From assembly GCA_024682115.1 (NCBI GenBank), contig JAIKZO010000095.1, forward strand, positions 1 through 37,645: a DNA stretch of 37,645 nucleotides, given 5' to 3'. Source of the DNA: Lachnospiraceae bacterium (GTDB taxonomy: Bacteria > Bacillota > Clostridia > Lachnospirales > Lachnospiraceae). Positions within the stretch are counted from its first letter, which is position 1; each line of letters begins with the position of its first letter. A program made the position numbers and the translations under genes. Below are positions 8,401-18,267 of the stretch, in pieces. The notes below the pieces were generated by a model. It saw only the letters and a program-made list of their open reading frames with translations. It searched no databases and was not told the origin of the DNA.

Positions 8401-10545
8401 ATGTCGGGCCTGAAAAGCTGTGTTAAAAAACTTGCGGTTGCAAATCAGACAAGAAAATACCAAAAAGCACTAAAATCCAAAAATTTGGACTATAGTGCAT
8501 GGGCTATACAGCTTGAGAATAATCAAAAAGATGATTTTCTTATTAAAGATGAGATTAAAAACTGTCTGAAAAATGATTTTCAAAATTTTGTAAATGAAAG
8601 CCTTTCAGATAAAAATGACGAAAATCTTGCAAAATCGATCCGATTATGTCAACAAATAACATTTACAAATCACGAAAATGACGAAAATTGTCAAACACAA
8701 TATCTTGTATGTGACCCGATTTTGCTACCACAAGTCGCTAATTTCCTGCAAAGACCGGATAATACGATAAATTGCGTTATTTTTAAAATTTCTGACGGAA
8801 AACTTTCAAAATTTGCTCTGAGAGAAATTTCGGAAATATTTCACAGAAATAAAAATTTAATCATGATTTACTCAGATGAGGACGTGCTTACACCCTCGGG
8901 AATACGCGAAAATCCGTGGTTTAAGCCCGACTGGAGCCCTGATGCTTTCTTATCTTACTTCTATTTTGGAGGAATGATCGCAATAAACGCAGATAAGATG
9001 AAGGATCTTCCTTACTCAGGCTCGGATGACATTTATTCTTACCTTTATAAGCTGCTTCTTCTGGAGGGAGCATTCAGGAAGCATGATCTTCATGACGGGA
9101 AACTTGCAAACGAAAGCGTGATACACGTACCCAAGATATTGTATCATGCGTTTTCGCCCTCATATGACGTTATAAAGGACATGCACCTTTCCGATCCCAT
9201 AAGGGAGAAGACGGGTTACGTTACTGTTTCCGTCATAATTCCGTCAAAAGACCATCCGGAGATCCTTTTCAGATGCATTGACTCGCTCATAGAGGTCACG
9301 GACACGAAAAAAGAGTTCGATTACGAGATAATCGTGGTAGATAACGGGTCTTCCGAGGTAAATAAGAAGACGATAGGGGATATCCTGGCAAATTATAATG
9401 CCAGATATATATATGAAAAGAGAGATTTCAACTTCTCATATATGTGCAATCTGGGCGCCCGGAACGCCCGCGGGGACTATCTTCTCTTCCTGAACGACGA
9501 TATGGAGATAACAGAACACGACTGGATGCATAAAATGCTCATTAAAGCGGCCCTTCCGTACGCGGGAGCGGTCGGAGCCAAACTCCTTTATCCGGGTTCC
9601 GATATGATCCAGCATGCCGGGATAACAAACCTCAGGATAGGTCCGGCCCATAAATTGCAGTTTTTATCCGACTCCGAGGACCATTATTTCGGAAAGAACA
9701 GGTATGTTCACGATATGATGGGCGTTACGGGAGCCTGTCTTATGGTCAAAAAGGCCGTATTTGACGAAGTCGGAGGCTTTGATGAGGAACTGAAGGTCGC
9801 ATTTAACGATGTGGATCTTTGCTATAAGATATTTGAAAAGGGGTATTATAATATAGAAAGGTGCGACGTTAAGCTTTTCCATCACGAATCCCTTTCAAGA
9901 GGCAATGATTCCGATTCGGATGATAAGATGTACCGGATGAACCGCGAAAAAGACCTTCTGTATGAAAAGCATCAGTGGCTTTACGGGAAGGATCCCTTCT
10001 ATAATATAAACCTCACAACGGACATGTGGGAGTATGAATATGCCCCTAAATATCATTATGAGGTTCACCTGGAGCGCGACTGGGCGAGGGTTTCAGAGAT
10101 AACAGACGTTATCAGAGCCGCTTCGGAAGATCGTTGCGTCAGGATAGGAATGGAATGTGCGATGGACATATTCAAGTGGAAGTACGGAGTCGAAAGAGGA
10201 AGGATCGACATACCCGATTCGGACGATGACAACGGGTACTATCTGCAGGGATATACCTTCGTTACGGGCTCAAATAACGCATGTTTTGAAAGGACGCTTT
10301 TCCTTGAAAATACGGCATCTGGACGGTGCTTTGGCGTGGAGACCGAATACGAGTTCCGACCCGACATCGCAGGTAACGTTCCGGATCAGCTAAATGTAGA
10401 TTTAGCAGGTTACACTGCCAAGATCAGGTCGGATGCACTGCCTGAAGGTCACTACCGCTTTGGGATGTACATGAAGGATAAAACATCGAGGTTAAGACTC
10501 TATAATATGAGCAACTGGACCCTCGATATCAAACATAATGACTGA
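8401..10545 (+). CDS. Family 2 glycosyltransferase with AT-rich divergent N-terminus
   Basis: A 714-residue cytoplasmic enzyme expected to add a sugar to the lipid-linked glycan. Residues 1-155 match nothing I recognise and are encoded by very AT-rich DNA. From about 155 comes a degenerate first half (MIYSDEDVLTPSGIRENPWF, KPDWSPDAFLSY) typical of long two-part GT2 proteins. The active GT2 domain spans about 274-500: VTVSVIIPSKDHPE, IIVVDNGSS, LLFLNDDMEI (DxD-type metal site), TGACLMVKKAVFDEVGGFDE and FNDVDLCYKI. A C-terminal beta module (about 580-714, GYTFVTGSNNACFERTLFLE) is probably carbohydrate-related. A GGAG about 10 bases before the ATG supports the start. The acceptor and donor sugars cannot be read from sequence; rhamnose is plausible given rmlBAC. 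Confidence 0.88.
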   Translation: MSGLKSCVKKLAVANQTRKYQKALKSKNLDYSAWAIQLENNQKDDFLIKDEIKNCLKNDFQNFVNESLSDKNDENLAKSIRLCQQITFTNHENDENCQTQYLVCDPILLPQVANFLQRPDNTINCVIFKISDGKLSKFALREISEIFHRNKNLIMIYSDEDVLTPSGIRENPWFKPDWSPDAFLSYFYFGGMIAINADKMKDLPYSGSDDIYSYLYKLLLLEGAFRKHDLHDGKLANESVIHVPKILYHAFSPSYDVIKDMHLSDPIREKTGYVTVSVIIPSKDHPEILFRCIDSLIEVTDTKKEFDYEIIVVDNGSSEVNKKTIGDILANYNARYIYEKRDFNFSYMCNLGARNARGDYLLFLNDDMEITEHDWMHKMLIKAALPYAGAVGAKLLYPGSDMIQHAGITNLRIGPAHKLQFLSDSEDHYFGKNRYVHDMMGVTGACLMVKKAVFDEVGGFDEELKVAFNDVDLCYKIFEKGYYNIERCDVKLFHHESLSRGNDSDSDDKMYRMNREKDLLYEKHQWLYGKDPFYNINLTTDMWEYEYAPKYHYEVHLERDWARVSEITDVIRAASEDRCVRIGMECAMDIFKWKYGVERGRIDIPDSDDDNGYYLQGYTFVTGSNNACFERTLFLENTASGRCFGVETEYEFRPDIAGNVPDQLNVDLAGYTAKIRSDALPEGHYRFGMYMKDKTSRLRLYNMSNWTLDIKHND

Positions 10546-10645
10546 ATTGGTCAAGACCGGGAGCGCTGACTGTGACTGCACTTGCGGATTTCAGACACAT
10601 GATGGCCGATCAAAAGGATAACATTTGTTTTCTAAAGGAGCACAG

Positions 10646-12643
10646 ATGGATTACAGGGAAGAATATGAAAAGGAACATCTGAGGAACGCGGATCTTGCAG
10701 GCAGGATAGCCGAGCTTGAGAGTACCGTAGATGATCTTAACTTTAAACTGAACAGGATCAAGGGCAATCCTCTTTGGAAGGCATCCGCCCCTTTAAGAAA
10801 ATGCATGCATTTTATGATAAGACAGGGACGCAGGATCAAAAACTGCGGTTCGATAAAGGGGATCCTTTCGAAGGTTGAGTATAAGAAGCATGAAAAAAAG
10901 GCGATGAGACAGTTCGGAACGCTTTCGTTCCCGGATGATGCCCAAAGGAAAGCCGAGGAATCCGAAGTGTTTGATAACCCGGTAAAGATAAGCATCCTTG
11001 TTCCTTTATATAATACGCCCGAGGCTTTCTTAAGAGAGATGATAGATTCCGTCATGTATCAGACGTATGCCGGATGGGAACTGTGCCTTGCGGACGGATC
11101 GGATGACAGTCATTCGTACGTAGCCTCCGTGGTAGAAGAATATATTAAGAAAGATGAGGAGATACGTAAGGGAAAAGGAATAGATAACGCACGTATTCTA
11201 TACATGAAACTCCCCGAAAACAAAGGGATCTCGGGCAATACGAACGAGTGCCTTAAGATGGCTACGGGAGAATATATAGGCCTTTTCGATCATGACGATA
11301 TCCTTCATCCGAGTGCCCTTTACGAGTATGTCAAAGTCATCAATGAAAAGGGTGCCGATTACATTTACTGCGATGAGACGACATTTAAATCGGGAAACAT
11401 AGATAAGATGCTCACGATGCATTTCAAACCGGATTTTGCGATAGACAATCTGAGGGCCAACAATTATATCTGCCACTTCAGCGTTTTCAAAAAGACGCTG
11501 CTTGACGGAGATGAGCTTTTCAGAAGCGCTTTTGACGGAAGCCAGGACCATGACATGATCTTAAGGCTTACGGACAGGGCAAAGTGCATAGTTCACGTTC
11601 CGAGGCTCCTTTACTACTGGAGATGTCATGAAGGATCCGTCGCTTCGAACATCGATGCCAAGCCCTATGCGATAAAGGCTGCCAAGGATGCGGTTGCCGA
11701 CCACCTGATGAGACACGGTTACCGTCATTTCAAGATAACATCGACGAGGGCATTCGAGACGATCTTCAAGATCAGATACGAGATCATCGGAACACCCCTC
11801 ATCTCGATCATCATACCCAACATGGATCATCCGGATGATCTGGGAAGGTGCATAAGTTCCATCATCGAAAAGTCCACGTATGACAATTACGAGATCATCG
11901 TTGTAGAGAACGGATCGACCGATCCGAAGATCTTCGATTACTATAAAACCCTAGAAAACAACGAAAAGGTAACGGTTGTTACTTATAATAGGCCTGAAGG
12001 TGAGTCCTTTAATTATTCCAAAGTCAATAACTACGGAGCGACTTTTGCAAAGGGTGAATACATCCTTCTACTAAACAACGATACAGAGGTCATAACCGTA
12101 AACTGGCTTGAAGAACTTCTGATGTACGCTCAAAGGGACGACGTGGCCTGTGTCGGAGCAAAACTTTATTATCCCGACAAGACGATCCAGCATGCGGGCG
12201 TTGTCCTGGGGCTCGGAGCTCACAGAACGGCGGGACACTCGCATTACATGCAGCACCGCGATAATCTCGGATATATGGGCAGGCTTTGCTATGCGCAGAA
12301 CGTGAGTGCGGTGACCGGCGCCTGTCTTATGGTCAGAAAGGCTCTGTATGATGAGATCGGTGGTCTCGGTGAAGACTTTGCGATATCCCTCAATGATGTT
12401 GACTTCTGCATAAGGCTCAGGGAAAAAGGCTATCTTAATGTATTTACTCCGTTTGCCGAGCTTTATCATTACGAATCCGCTTCAAGAGGTTCCGACCTAA
12501 GCGGTGAGAACGCGGAAAGATATAACCGCGAATCCGAGTATTTCAGGAATAAGTGGAAGGATGTGCTTGAAAAGGGAGATCCCTACTACAATCCGAACTT
12601 TTCGCTCGACAGGAGCGATTTTGCGCTGAAGATCACCGAATGA
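10646..12643 (+). CDS. Dual-domain family 2 glycosyltransferase
   Basis: Two GT2 domains in one 665-residue chain, so it may add two sugars or alternate linkages. The N-terminus (about 1-45) is a predicted coiled coil ending in a GNPLWKASAPLRK motif. Domain 1 runs from about 113: KISILVPLYNTPEAF, NKGISGNTNECL, IGLFDHDDILHPSAL, DGSQDHDMILRL. Domain 2 starts at about 390: PLISIIIPNMDHPDDL, IIVVENGSTD, ILLLNNDTEVI, TGACLMVRKALYDEIGG, LNDVDFCIRLREKGY. Both retain the Asp-rich metal site. The ATG at 10646 follows AAAGGAG by 5 bases, which is clearly better than the TTG 21 bases upstream. The 100-base gap before it holds nothing I can identify. Donor specificity is unknown. Confidence 0.92.
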   Translation: MDYREEYEKEHLRNADLAGRIAELESTVDDLNFKLNRIKGNPLWKASAPLRKCMHFMIRQGRRIKNCGSIKGILSKVEYKKHEKKAMRQFGTLSFPDDAQRKAEESEVFDNPVKISILVPLYNTPEAFLREMIDSVMYQTYAGWELCLADGSDDSHSYVASVVEEYIKKDEEIRKGKGIDNARILYMKLPENKGISGNTNECLKMATGEYIGLFDHDDILHPSALYEYVKVINEKGADYIYCDETTFKSGNIDKMLTMHFKPDFAIDNLRANNYICHFSVFKKTLLDGDELFRSAFDGSQDHDMILRLTDRAKCIVHVPRLLYYWRCHEGSVASNIDAKPYAIKAAKDAVADHLMRHGYRHFKITSTRAFETIFKIRYEIIGTPLISIIIPNMDHPDDLGRCISSIIEKSTYDNYEIIVVENGSTDPKIFDYYKTLENNEKVTVVTYNRPEGESFNYSKVNNYGATFAKGEYILLLNNDTEVITVNWLEELLMYAQRDDVACVGAKLYYPDKTIQHAGVVLGLGAHRTAGHSHYMQHRDNLGYMGRLCYAQNVSAVTGACLMVRKALYDEIGGLGEDFAISLNDVDFCIRLREKGYLNVFTPFAELYHYESASRGSDLSGENAERYNRESEYFRNKWKDVLEKGDPYYNPNFSLDRSDFALKITE

Positions 12644-12727
12644 CCTGCGGGTCTTTTCGTGGTATGATAAGTGATATGGGATATTAAGAAATTTATATAG
12701 ATTATCATTAACCAGGAGGGCATTCTT

Positions 12728-14458
12728 ATGAATTACAGGGAAGAGTATGAATCATGGCTGAACGATCCTCATTTTGATGAGGCGACCAAGGCTGAATTAA
12801 GGAGCATTGCTTCCGATGAAAAAGAGATTGAGGACAGATTTTACAGGGAACTTGAATTCGGTACCGGCGGATTAAGAGGAGTCATAGGCGCCGGAACCAA
12901 CAGAATGAACATATATACGGTACATAAGGCTACACAGGGACTGGCAAACTACATCATAAAGGCCGGAACCCAGAGCAAAGGAGTTGCGATCGCATATGAC
13001 TGTCGCAGGATGGGAAGGGAATTTGCCGATATCGCGGCTACCTGTCTTGCCGCCAACGGTATCAAGGCATATGTATTTGATGAACTTCGCCCCACTCCGG
13101 AGCTTTCGTTTGCGGTACGCGAGCTTAAATGTACGGCCGGAATAAACGTAACGGCCAGCCACAATCCCCCGGAATATAACGGATACAAGGTATACTGGGA
13201 AGACGGCGCTCAGGTAACGCCTCCTCATGATACCGGGATCATAGATGAAGTTAAGGCGATCGCTTCTTATTCGGACTGCAGGATAATGTCAGTTGAAGAA
13301 GCAACTGCCAAGGGACTCTACGAAGAGATAGGCTCTGCGATAGATGACAGATACATGCAGGAGCTTAAAAAGCAGATAATCCATCCCGAGATCATCGAAA
13401 AGGCCGCAGGAGACCTTAAGATCGTGTATACACCCCTTTGCGGAGCGGGAAACAAGCCTACGAGACGCATACTTGAAGAGCTCGGATTTAAGAATTTATA
13501 TGTTGTGCCCGAGCAGACGGGTCCGGATCCAGATTTCACCACGCTGGATTACCCGAATCCCGAGGATCCCAAGGCTTTTACATATGCTCTTAACCTTGCG
13601 AAGGAAAAACGGGCCGATATCGTGCTCGCGACCGACCCCGATGCGGATCGTCTCGGAATATATGCATATGATACGGCTTCAGGCGAATACAAGGCATTTA
13701 CCGGAAATATGTCGGGAATGCTGATCGCCGAGTATATACTTAGCGAAAGGGCTAAGTCCGGAACGATGCCTGCCAACCCCGCTCTTGTATCGACTATAGT
13801 TACGACAAATATGGCAGCTGCCATATCTGCGGACTACGGACTTAAGTTTATCGAGGTGCTTACCGGATTTAAGTATATCGGCGAGCAGATAAAGCTCTTT
13901 GAACAGAACAATACATATAACTATGTGTTCGGCCTTGAGGAATCTTACGGATGCCTTGCCGGAACACACGCCAGGGATAAGGATGCGATCGTTGCAGTAA
14001 TGTGCCTTTGCGAGGTTGCCGCATATTGCAAGGTCAACGGCGTTACACTGTATGACCGTATGCTCGAGCTATACAAAAAGTACGGATTCTATAAGGAATC
14101 CCAGTATACGATCACTCTCAAAGGCGTTGAAGGTGCTCAGAAGATACAGGATATCATGAACGGATTGAGAAACGATCCGCCCAGGAAGATAGGTAAATAC
14201 AATGTCCTTAAGTTCAGGGATTACAAGGAGGATAAGGTTATAGACCACGCCGACGGATCCGTATCGAAAACAGGCCTTCCTTCATCGAATGTCCTTTATT
14301 TCGAACTTGAGAACGACTGCTGGTGCTGCGCACGTCCTTCCGGAACAGAACCCAAGCTTAAGTTCTATATAGGTGTAAAGGGTACGTCGCTTGAAGATTC
14401 GGAGAATATGCTCAAAGATCTGACCGAGGCACTCAAGGCAGACGTAAAAACAGACTGA
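12728..14458 (+). CDS. Phosphoglucomutase / phosphomannomutase (alpha-D-phosphohexomutase)
   Basis: Interconverts hexose 6-phosphate and hexose 1-phosphate, supplying glucose-1-phosphate for RmlA and other nucleotide sugars. The 576-residue length fits the PgcA-type group. The four signature regions are present: the phosphoserine loop TASHNPPEYNGYK (Ser144), the Mg site DPDADRLGI (303-311), the sugar-binding loop GLEESYG (about 400), and the phosphate-binding RPSGTEPKLKFY near the C-terminus. The ATG at 12728 has an AGGAGG site upstream. The gene sits between glycosyltransferase genes, with the next start immediately after its stop, so it is probably co-expressed with them. Preference for glucose over mannose is inferred from the pathway context. 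Confidence 0.93.
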   Translation: MNYREEYESWLNDPHFDEATKAELRSIASDEKEIEDRFYRELEFGTGGLRGVIGAGTNRMNIYTVHKATQGLANYIIKAGTQSKGVAIAYDCRRMGREFADIAATCLAANGIKAYVFDELRPTPELSFAVRELKCTAGINVTASHNPPEYNGYKVYWEDGAQVTPPHDTGIIDEVKAIASYSDCRIMSVEEATAKGLYEEIGSAIDDRYMQELKKQIIHPEIIEKAAGDLKIVYTPLCGAGNKPTRRILEELGFKNLYVVPEQTGPDPDFTTLDYPNPEDPKAFTYALNLAKEKRADIVLATDPDADRLGIYAYDTASGEYKAFTGNMSGMLIAEYILSERAKSGTMPANPALVSTIVTTNMAAAISADYGLKFIEVLTGFKYIGEQIKLFEQNNTYNYVFGLEESYGCLAGTHARDKDAIVAVMCLCEVAAYCKVNGVTLYDRMLELYKKYGFYKESQYTITLKGVEGAQKIQDIMNGLRNDPPRKIGKYNVLKFRDYKEDKVIDHADGSVSKTGLPSSNVLYFELENDCWCCARPSGTEPKLKFYIGVKGTSLEDSENMLKDLTEALKADVKTD

Positions 14459-15778
14459 TTGAATACCGATATAATCAAGACACTGAATTATATAAAGAGA
14501 AACGGTCCGGTAAAGACTTATTATGCGATACGCGAAAGGCTCAGGGACAATAAGACGGATGAATACGATTATGTTCCGCTGAGCGAGGAAAAGCGGCTCG
14601 ACGAGATCCGGGAATCCCTTAACATCGATGTCCCCGTATCGATCCTCGTTCCGGCGTACAATACCGATGAAAAGTTCCTCAGGGAGCTTATCGGATCGGT
14701 GACGGCTCAGACATACGGAAAATGGGAGCTTGTAATAGCCGATGCAAGCTTGACCGATTCGGTCAAGAATGTGGCGGAATCCTTTCAGGACAAGCGTATA
14801 GTCTATGTTCCGCTTAAGGAAAACCTCGGTATTTCAGGAAACACCAACGAGGGATTAAAGCACTGTACGGGCGAATATATCGGTCTGCTGGACCATGATG
14901 ACCTTCTTACCAGGGATGCCCTCTACGAGATGGTAAAATGCATCCTCGAAGCAAGGACCAACGGAAATAAATTACAACTGTTATACTCGGATGAAGATAA
15001 AACAAACGCCGAAACTACACAGTTTTTCGAAGCAAATATTAAACCTGAATTTAACTACGACCTATTGCTTTCGAACAACTATATCTGCCATTTCCTGATG
15101 GTTGACGGAGATCTTGCAAGGCGCACGCCCTTCAGGAGCGAGTATGACGGAGCACAGGATCATGACTTCATATTAAGATGTGTTGCCGATATCAGAAAGG
15201 AATACGGCGATCATTATGAAGACCATATAGGACATGTCGGCCGTGTCCTTTATCACTGGAGATGCCATGAAGAGTCTACTTCCGCTAATCCGGCGAGCAA
15301 GACCTATGCTTACGATGCCGGCAAGCGGGCCGTTGCGGATCATCTTAAGAACGCAGGGGTTGAGGCCGTGGTTTCCGACTCGGAACATGTGGGATTCTTC
15401 AAAGTCAGTTATGAGCCCGACATTTTTTCACAGAGGAAGGATGTCTGTGCCCTGGGCTGCAGGATCCTCGATAAAAAGGGCCTTGTAAGGGACGGCGTAT
15501 ACGATAAGGACGGAAACGTGATGTTTTACGGCCTTAGCAGGCACGATTCCGGGGGAAGGCTCCACCGGGCGTCATGCAGCATGGAGGTCCCGTATATCTC
15601 GGTCCTCGGTATGATCCCGAACAAAGAGGCTTCCGATCTTTTCAATGAACTTTTGAATAAGGAAAAAGATTCTTCAAATATCGATTATAAAAAGCTCAGC
15701 ATGGAATTTTGTCGTATAATGAAGGACAGGGGATACAGATTTGTGTATGACCCGGATACGGTAGTCAAAGGAAAGTGA
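14459..15778 (+). CDS. Family 2 glycosyltransferase, single catalytic domain with degenerate tail
   Basis: A 439-residue relative of domain 1 of the dual-domain enzyme at 10646. GT2 motifs: VSILVPAYNTDEKF (about 60), ENLGISGNTNEGL, IGLLDHDDLLTRDAL, YSDEDKTNAE, DGAQDHDFILRC and LYHWRCHEEST. The region where a second GT2 domain would sit (about 320-439) lacks a metal site and looks like a shortened remnant or accessory module. The start is a TTG directly after the stop of the mutase gene, without a clear ribosome-binding site, which suggests termination-reinitiation. The gene overlaps the next by GTGA. Expected to act on the cytoplasmic face in assembly of the exported polysaccharide; the sugar is unknown. 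Confidence 0.88.
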   Translation: MNTDIIKTLNYIKRNGPVKTYYAIRERLRDNKTDEYDYVPLSEEKRLDEIRESLNIDVPVSILVPAYNTDEKFLRELIGSVTAQTYGKWELVIADASLTDSVKNVAESFQDKRIVYVPLKENLGISGNTNEGLKHCTGEYIGLLDHDDLLTRDALYEMVKCILEARTNGNKLQLLYSDEDKTNAETTQFFEANIKPEFNYDLLLSNNYICHFLMVDGDLARRTPFRSEYDGAQDHDFILRCVADIRKEYGDHYEDHIGHVGRVLYHWRCHEESTSANPASKTYAYDAGKRAVADHLKNAGVEAVVSDSEHVGFFKVSYEPDIFSQRKDVCALGCRILDKKGLVRDGVYDKDGNVMFYGLSRHDSGGRLHRASCSMEVPYISVLGMIPNKEASDLFNELLNKEKDSSNIDYKKLSMEFCRIMKDRGYRFVYDPDTVVKGK

Positions 15779-16764
15779 CCCGGAGCATGGATAGAGGAAA
15801 AGCGCGTACAACGGTAGTGATACCAAATCATAACGGCGAGAAGTTCATTGACGAATGCCTTAAGAGCGTCTTTTCTTCGAGCGTTAACGTTGATGTCATC
15901 GTAGTGGACAACGGTTCTTCCGACGGCAGTATCGGTATAATAGAAGAAAAATTCCCCAAAACAAGGCTTGTCAAACTTGACCGGAACACGGGATTCTGTC
16001 ATGCGGTAAACGAAGGTATAGCCCTTTGCGAGACCGAGTTCGTTTATCTTCTCAATAACGATACGGTCATAATGCATGACACTATAAAGCAGCTTGAAAA
16101 CACCATGGATTCATATAAGGATGCGTTTTCGGTCCAGTCGAAGATGCTGAAGATGTGTGATAAGACCCATGTCGACAGCGCGGGAGACTATTATTGCGTG
16201 ATGGGGTGGGCTTTTTCCGCAGGTAAGGATAAGAGCGCTTCATATTATGAGCACGGTGTTAAAAGAGTGTTCTCCGCATGCGCCGGAGCCGCACTGTACC
16301 GGATGGATATGCTGAAGAAGATAGGCTTTTTCGACGAAGCACATTTTGCCTATCTTGAGGATGTGGACATCGGATACAGGGCAAGGATAAACGGATTAAG
16401 GAATTATATCAACCTGGACAGCGAGATACTCCATGCGGGCTCGGCTGCATCTGGCAGCAGATACAATGAATTCAAGGCATTTCATTCGGCACGCAACTCG
16501 GTTTACATAATTTACAAGAACATGCCACCGGTCCAGATTCTTTTAAACGTTCCGTTCCTGGTGGTAGGATTCTTCGTAAAAACGTTATTCTATATAAAAA
16601 AGGGACTCGGACTTAAATACGTGAACGGCCTTATAAAGGGGCTTGATATGTGCGTGTCCGGAAAATATTCGGATAACAGGGTAAAGTTTAAGCCCTCGAG
16701 GCTTTTGACTTATATAATGCTGGAGCTTGAACTTTTAGCTGCTCCCGTAAGGAAATTCTTATGA
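15775..16764 (+). CDS. Family 2 glycosyltransferase (rhamnosyltransferase-like)
   Basis: A 329-residue GT2 enzyme with RTTVVIPNHNGEKFI at the N-terminus, VIVVDNGSSDGS, RNTGFCHAVNEGI, YLLNNDTVIM (metal site), SACAGAALYRMDML and AYLEDVDIGYRARING. This is the WbbL/RfbN-like arrangement often found for rhamnosyltransferases. The C-terminal ~75 residues contain a hydrophobic segment (ILLNVPFLVVGFFVKTLFYI) and basic residues, suggesting membrane association. The GTG at 15775 overlaps the preceding stop (GTGA) with AAAGGA close upstream; an ATG at 15787 is the alternative. It overlaps the next gene by ATGA. Rhamnose as donor is inferred from rmlBAC and from family resemblance. Confidence 0.9.
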   Translation: MTRSMDRGKARTTVVIPNHNGEKFIDECLKSVFSSSVNVDVIVVDNGSSDGSIGIIEEKFPKTRLVKLDRNTGFCHAVNEGIALCETEFVYLLNNDTVIMHDTIKQLENTMDSYKDAFSVQSKMLKMCDKTHVDSAGDYYCVMGWAFSAGKDKSASYYEHGVKRVFSACAGAALYRMDMLKKIGFFDEAHFAYLEDVDIGYRARINGLRNYINLDSEILHAGSAASGSRYNEFKAFHSARNSVYIIYKNMPPVQILLNVPFLVVGFFVKTLFYIKKGLGLKYVNGLIKGLDMCVSGKYSDNRVKFKPSRLLTYIMLELELLAAPVRKFL

Positions 16765-18170
16765 TAAAAGATAACCAAAAGATTTTTAACAGACTGCATC
16801 TTGTGGTGGATGCACTGGTAGTGGCTCTGTCATACCTGCTCGCCTGGTATCTTAAGTTCGCTACGGGCTTTGCCGAGACCGACGTTTCGGTTGGTGTTCT
16901 TGACAGGAACACTTATTTCAGTGCGCTCTATTTCCTGGTGCCTTTATATATCGTTCTTTATTATATGTTCGGGACCTATGCTCCGAAGAGAGCGACGATG
17001 TTCAGGTACGAGCTTTTCGGTATTTTGAAGGCCAATACCTTCGGTATCATCATCTTCATGATGTTCCTTTATATGATCGAGCAGTATCACATCTCGAGAC
17101 TGATGATCGGCTCGTTCTATGTCATAAATATCCTGTTGACGACCCTGGTCCGTTCGGCCGTAAGGCGTCTCCTTAAACTCTTCAGGAGAAAAGGATATAA
17201 CCTGAAATATGTACTGCTGATCGGATATTCGAGAGCGGCGGAAGAATATATCACCAGGATAAACCAGAATCCCCAGTGGGGATACGTTGTAAGGGGTATC
17301 CTGGACGACACCGTTCCGCGCGGTACGGTTTATAAGGGAGTCAAGGTTGTCGGCGGTATTGACAATATCAGATACATCCTTCCCGAAAACAAGCTCGATG
17401 AGATAGCGATAACGCTGGCACTTAAGGATTACGAAAAACTCGAGAACATAGTGGATATATGTGAAAAATCCGGTGTGCACACGAAATTCATACCCGATTA
17501 CAACTCGCTCGTTCCTTCTCACCCTTATACCGAGGATGTACAGGGACTTCCGGTCATCAACATAAGATACGTTCCGCTCAATAACTTTATCAACAGGTTC
17601 GTAAAAAGAGCGGTGGATGTCATCGGAGCAACCTTGGGAATCATAGTCTGCTCTCCGATAATGCTCATCTGCGCAATCTGCGTAAAGGCATCAAGCGAAG
17701 GCCCTGTGATATTCAAGCAGGAACGTGTGGGGCTTAACAACAAGCCTTTCATGATGTACAAATTCAGGACCATGGTGGTCCAGAAGAATACCGATGAGGA
17801 AAAAGAATGGACAAAGAAGGACGATAACCGTGTTACTAAGGTGGGTAAGTTCCTTAGAAGGACTTCCCTTGATGAGCTTCCGCAGCTTTTCAATATCCTC
17901 ATAGGAGAGATGTCTCTGGTGGGACCGAGACCCGAAAGACCTCAGTTTGTTGATAAGTTCAAGGAAGAGATCCCCCGCTACATGATAAAGCACCAGGTAA
18001 GACCGGGACTTACGGGCTGGGCACAGATAAACGGATTCAGAGGAGACACCTCGATAAGAAAGAGGGTCGAATACGATCTTTTCTACATAGAGAACTGGAC
18101 CTTCTCCTTTGATATAAAGATAATGTTCCTTACGATATTCAGAGGATTCGTCAACAAGAACGCATATTAG
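16761..18170 (+). CDS. Undecaprenyl-phosphate hexose-1-phosphate transferase (WbaP/WcaJ type)
   Basis: Probable initiating enzyme: it moves a sugar-1-phosphate, often glucose or galactose, from a nucleotide sugar onto undecaprenyl phosphate. The 469-residue protein has four N-terminal membrane helices (about 10-120), a soluble Rossmann-like domain (LKYVLLIGYSRAAEEYI, about 150-250), then a membrane-anchoring segment (VIGATLGIIVCSPIMLI). The C-terminal catalytic domain has PVIFKQERVG, MMYKFRTM, RRTSLDELPQLFNIL (catalytic Asp-Glu), LVGPRPERP and RPGLTGWAQINGFRGDT. Length and order match the polyprenyl glycosylphosphotransferase family. It is the last gene of the biosynthesis run and ends just before a strong bidirectional terminator. 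Confidence 0.95.
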   Translation: MIKDNQKIFNRLHLVVDALVVALSYLLAWYLKFATGFAETDVSVGVLDRNTYFSALYFLVPLYIVLYYMFGTYAPKRATMFRYELFGILKANTFGIIIFMMFLYMIEQYHISRLMIGSFYVINILLTTLVRSAVRRLLKLFRRKGYNLKYVLLIGYSRAAEEYITRINQNPQWGYVVRGILDDTVPRGTVYKGVKVVGGIDNIRYILPENKLDEIAITLALKDYEKLENIVDICEKSGVHTKFIPDYNSLVPSHPYTEDVQGLPVINIRYVPLNNFINRFVKRAVDVIGATLGIIVCSPIMLICAICVKASSEGPVIFKQERVGLNNKPFMMYKFRTMVVQKNTDEEKEWTKKDDNRVTKVGKFLRRTSLDELPQLFNILIGEMSLVGPRPERPQFVDKFKEEIPRYMIKHQVRPGLTGWAQINGFRGDTSIRKRVEYDLFYIENWTFSFDIKIMFLTIFRGFVNKNAY

Positions 18171-18210
18171 GTTATGCAGGGAACGCTTCTTATACGGGAT
18201 ACGCAAACAA

Positions 18211-18243
18211 AAAAGACAACGGCAATCGCCGCTGTCTTTTTTT
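18211..18243. terminator. Bidirectional intrinsic terminator
   Basis: The 13-base arms at 18211-18223 and 18228-18240 pair with one mismatch around an AATC loop. An A-run on the left and a T-run on the right let it work on both strands. It lies between the convergent sugar-transferase gene and the phosphoribosyltransferase-like gene. Confidence 0.88.
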
Positions 18244-18267
18244 CTGTAATCGCGCTCAGCACGATAA

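Noticed and set aside
10546-10645. Small gene or RNA in the 100-base gap between two glycosyltransferases
   Set aside because: No start with a ribosome-binding site, no stable hairpin, and no promoter-like hexamers were found.
12644-12665. Terminator after the dual-domain glycosyltransferase
   Set aside because: GACC-TGCG-GGTC is only a 4-bp stem followed by four T; too weak to call, and the operon seems to continue into the mutase gene.
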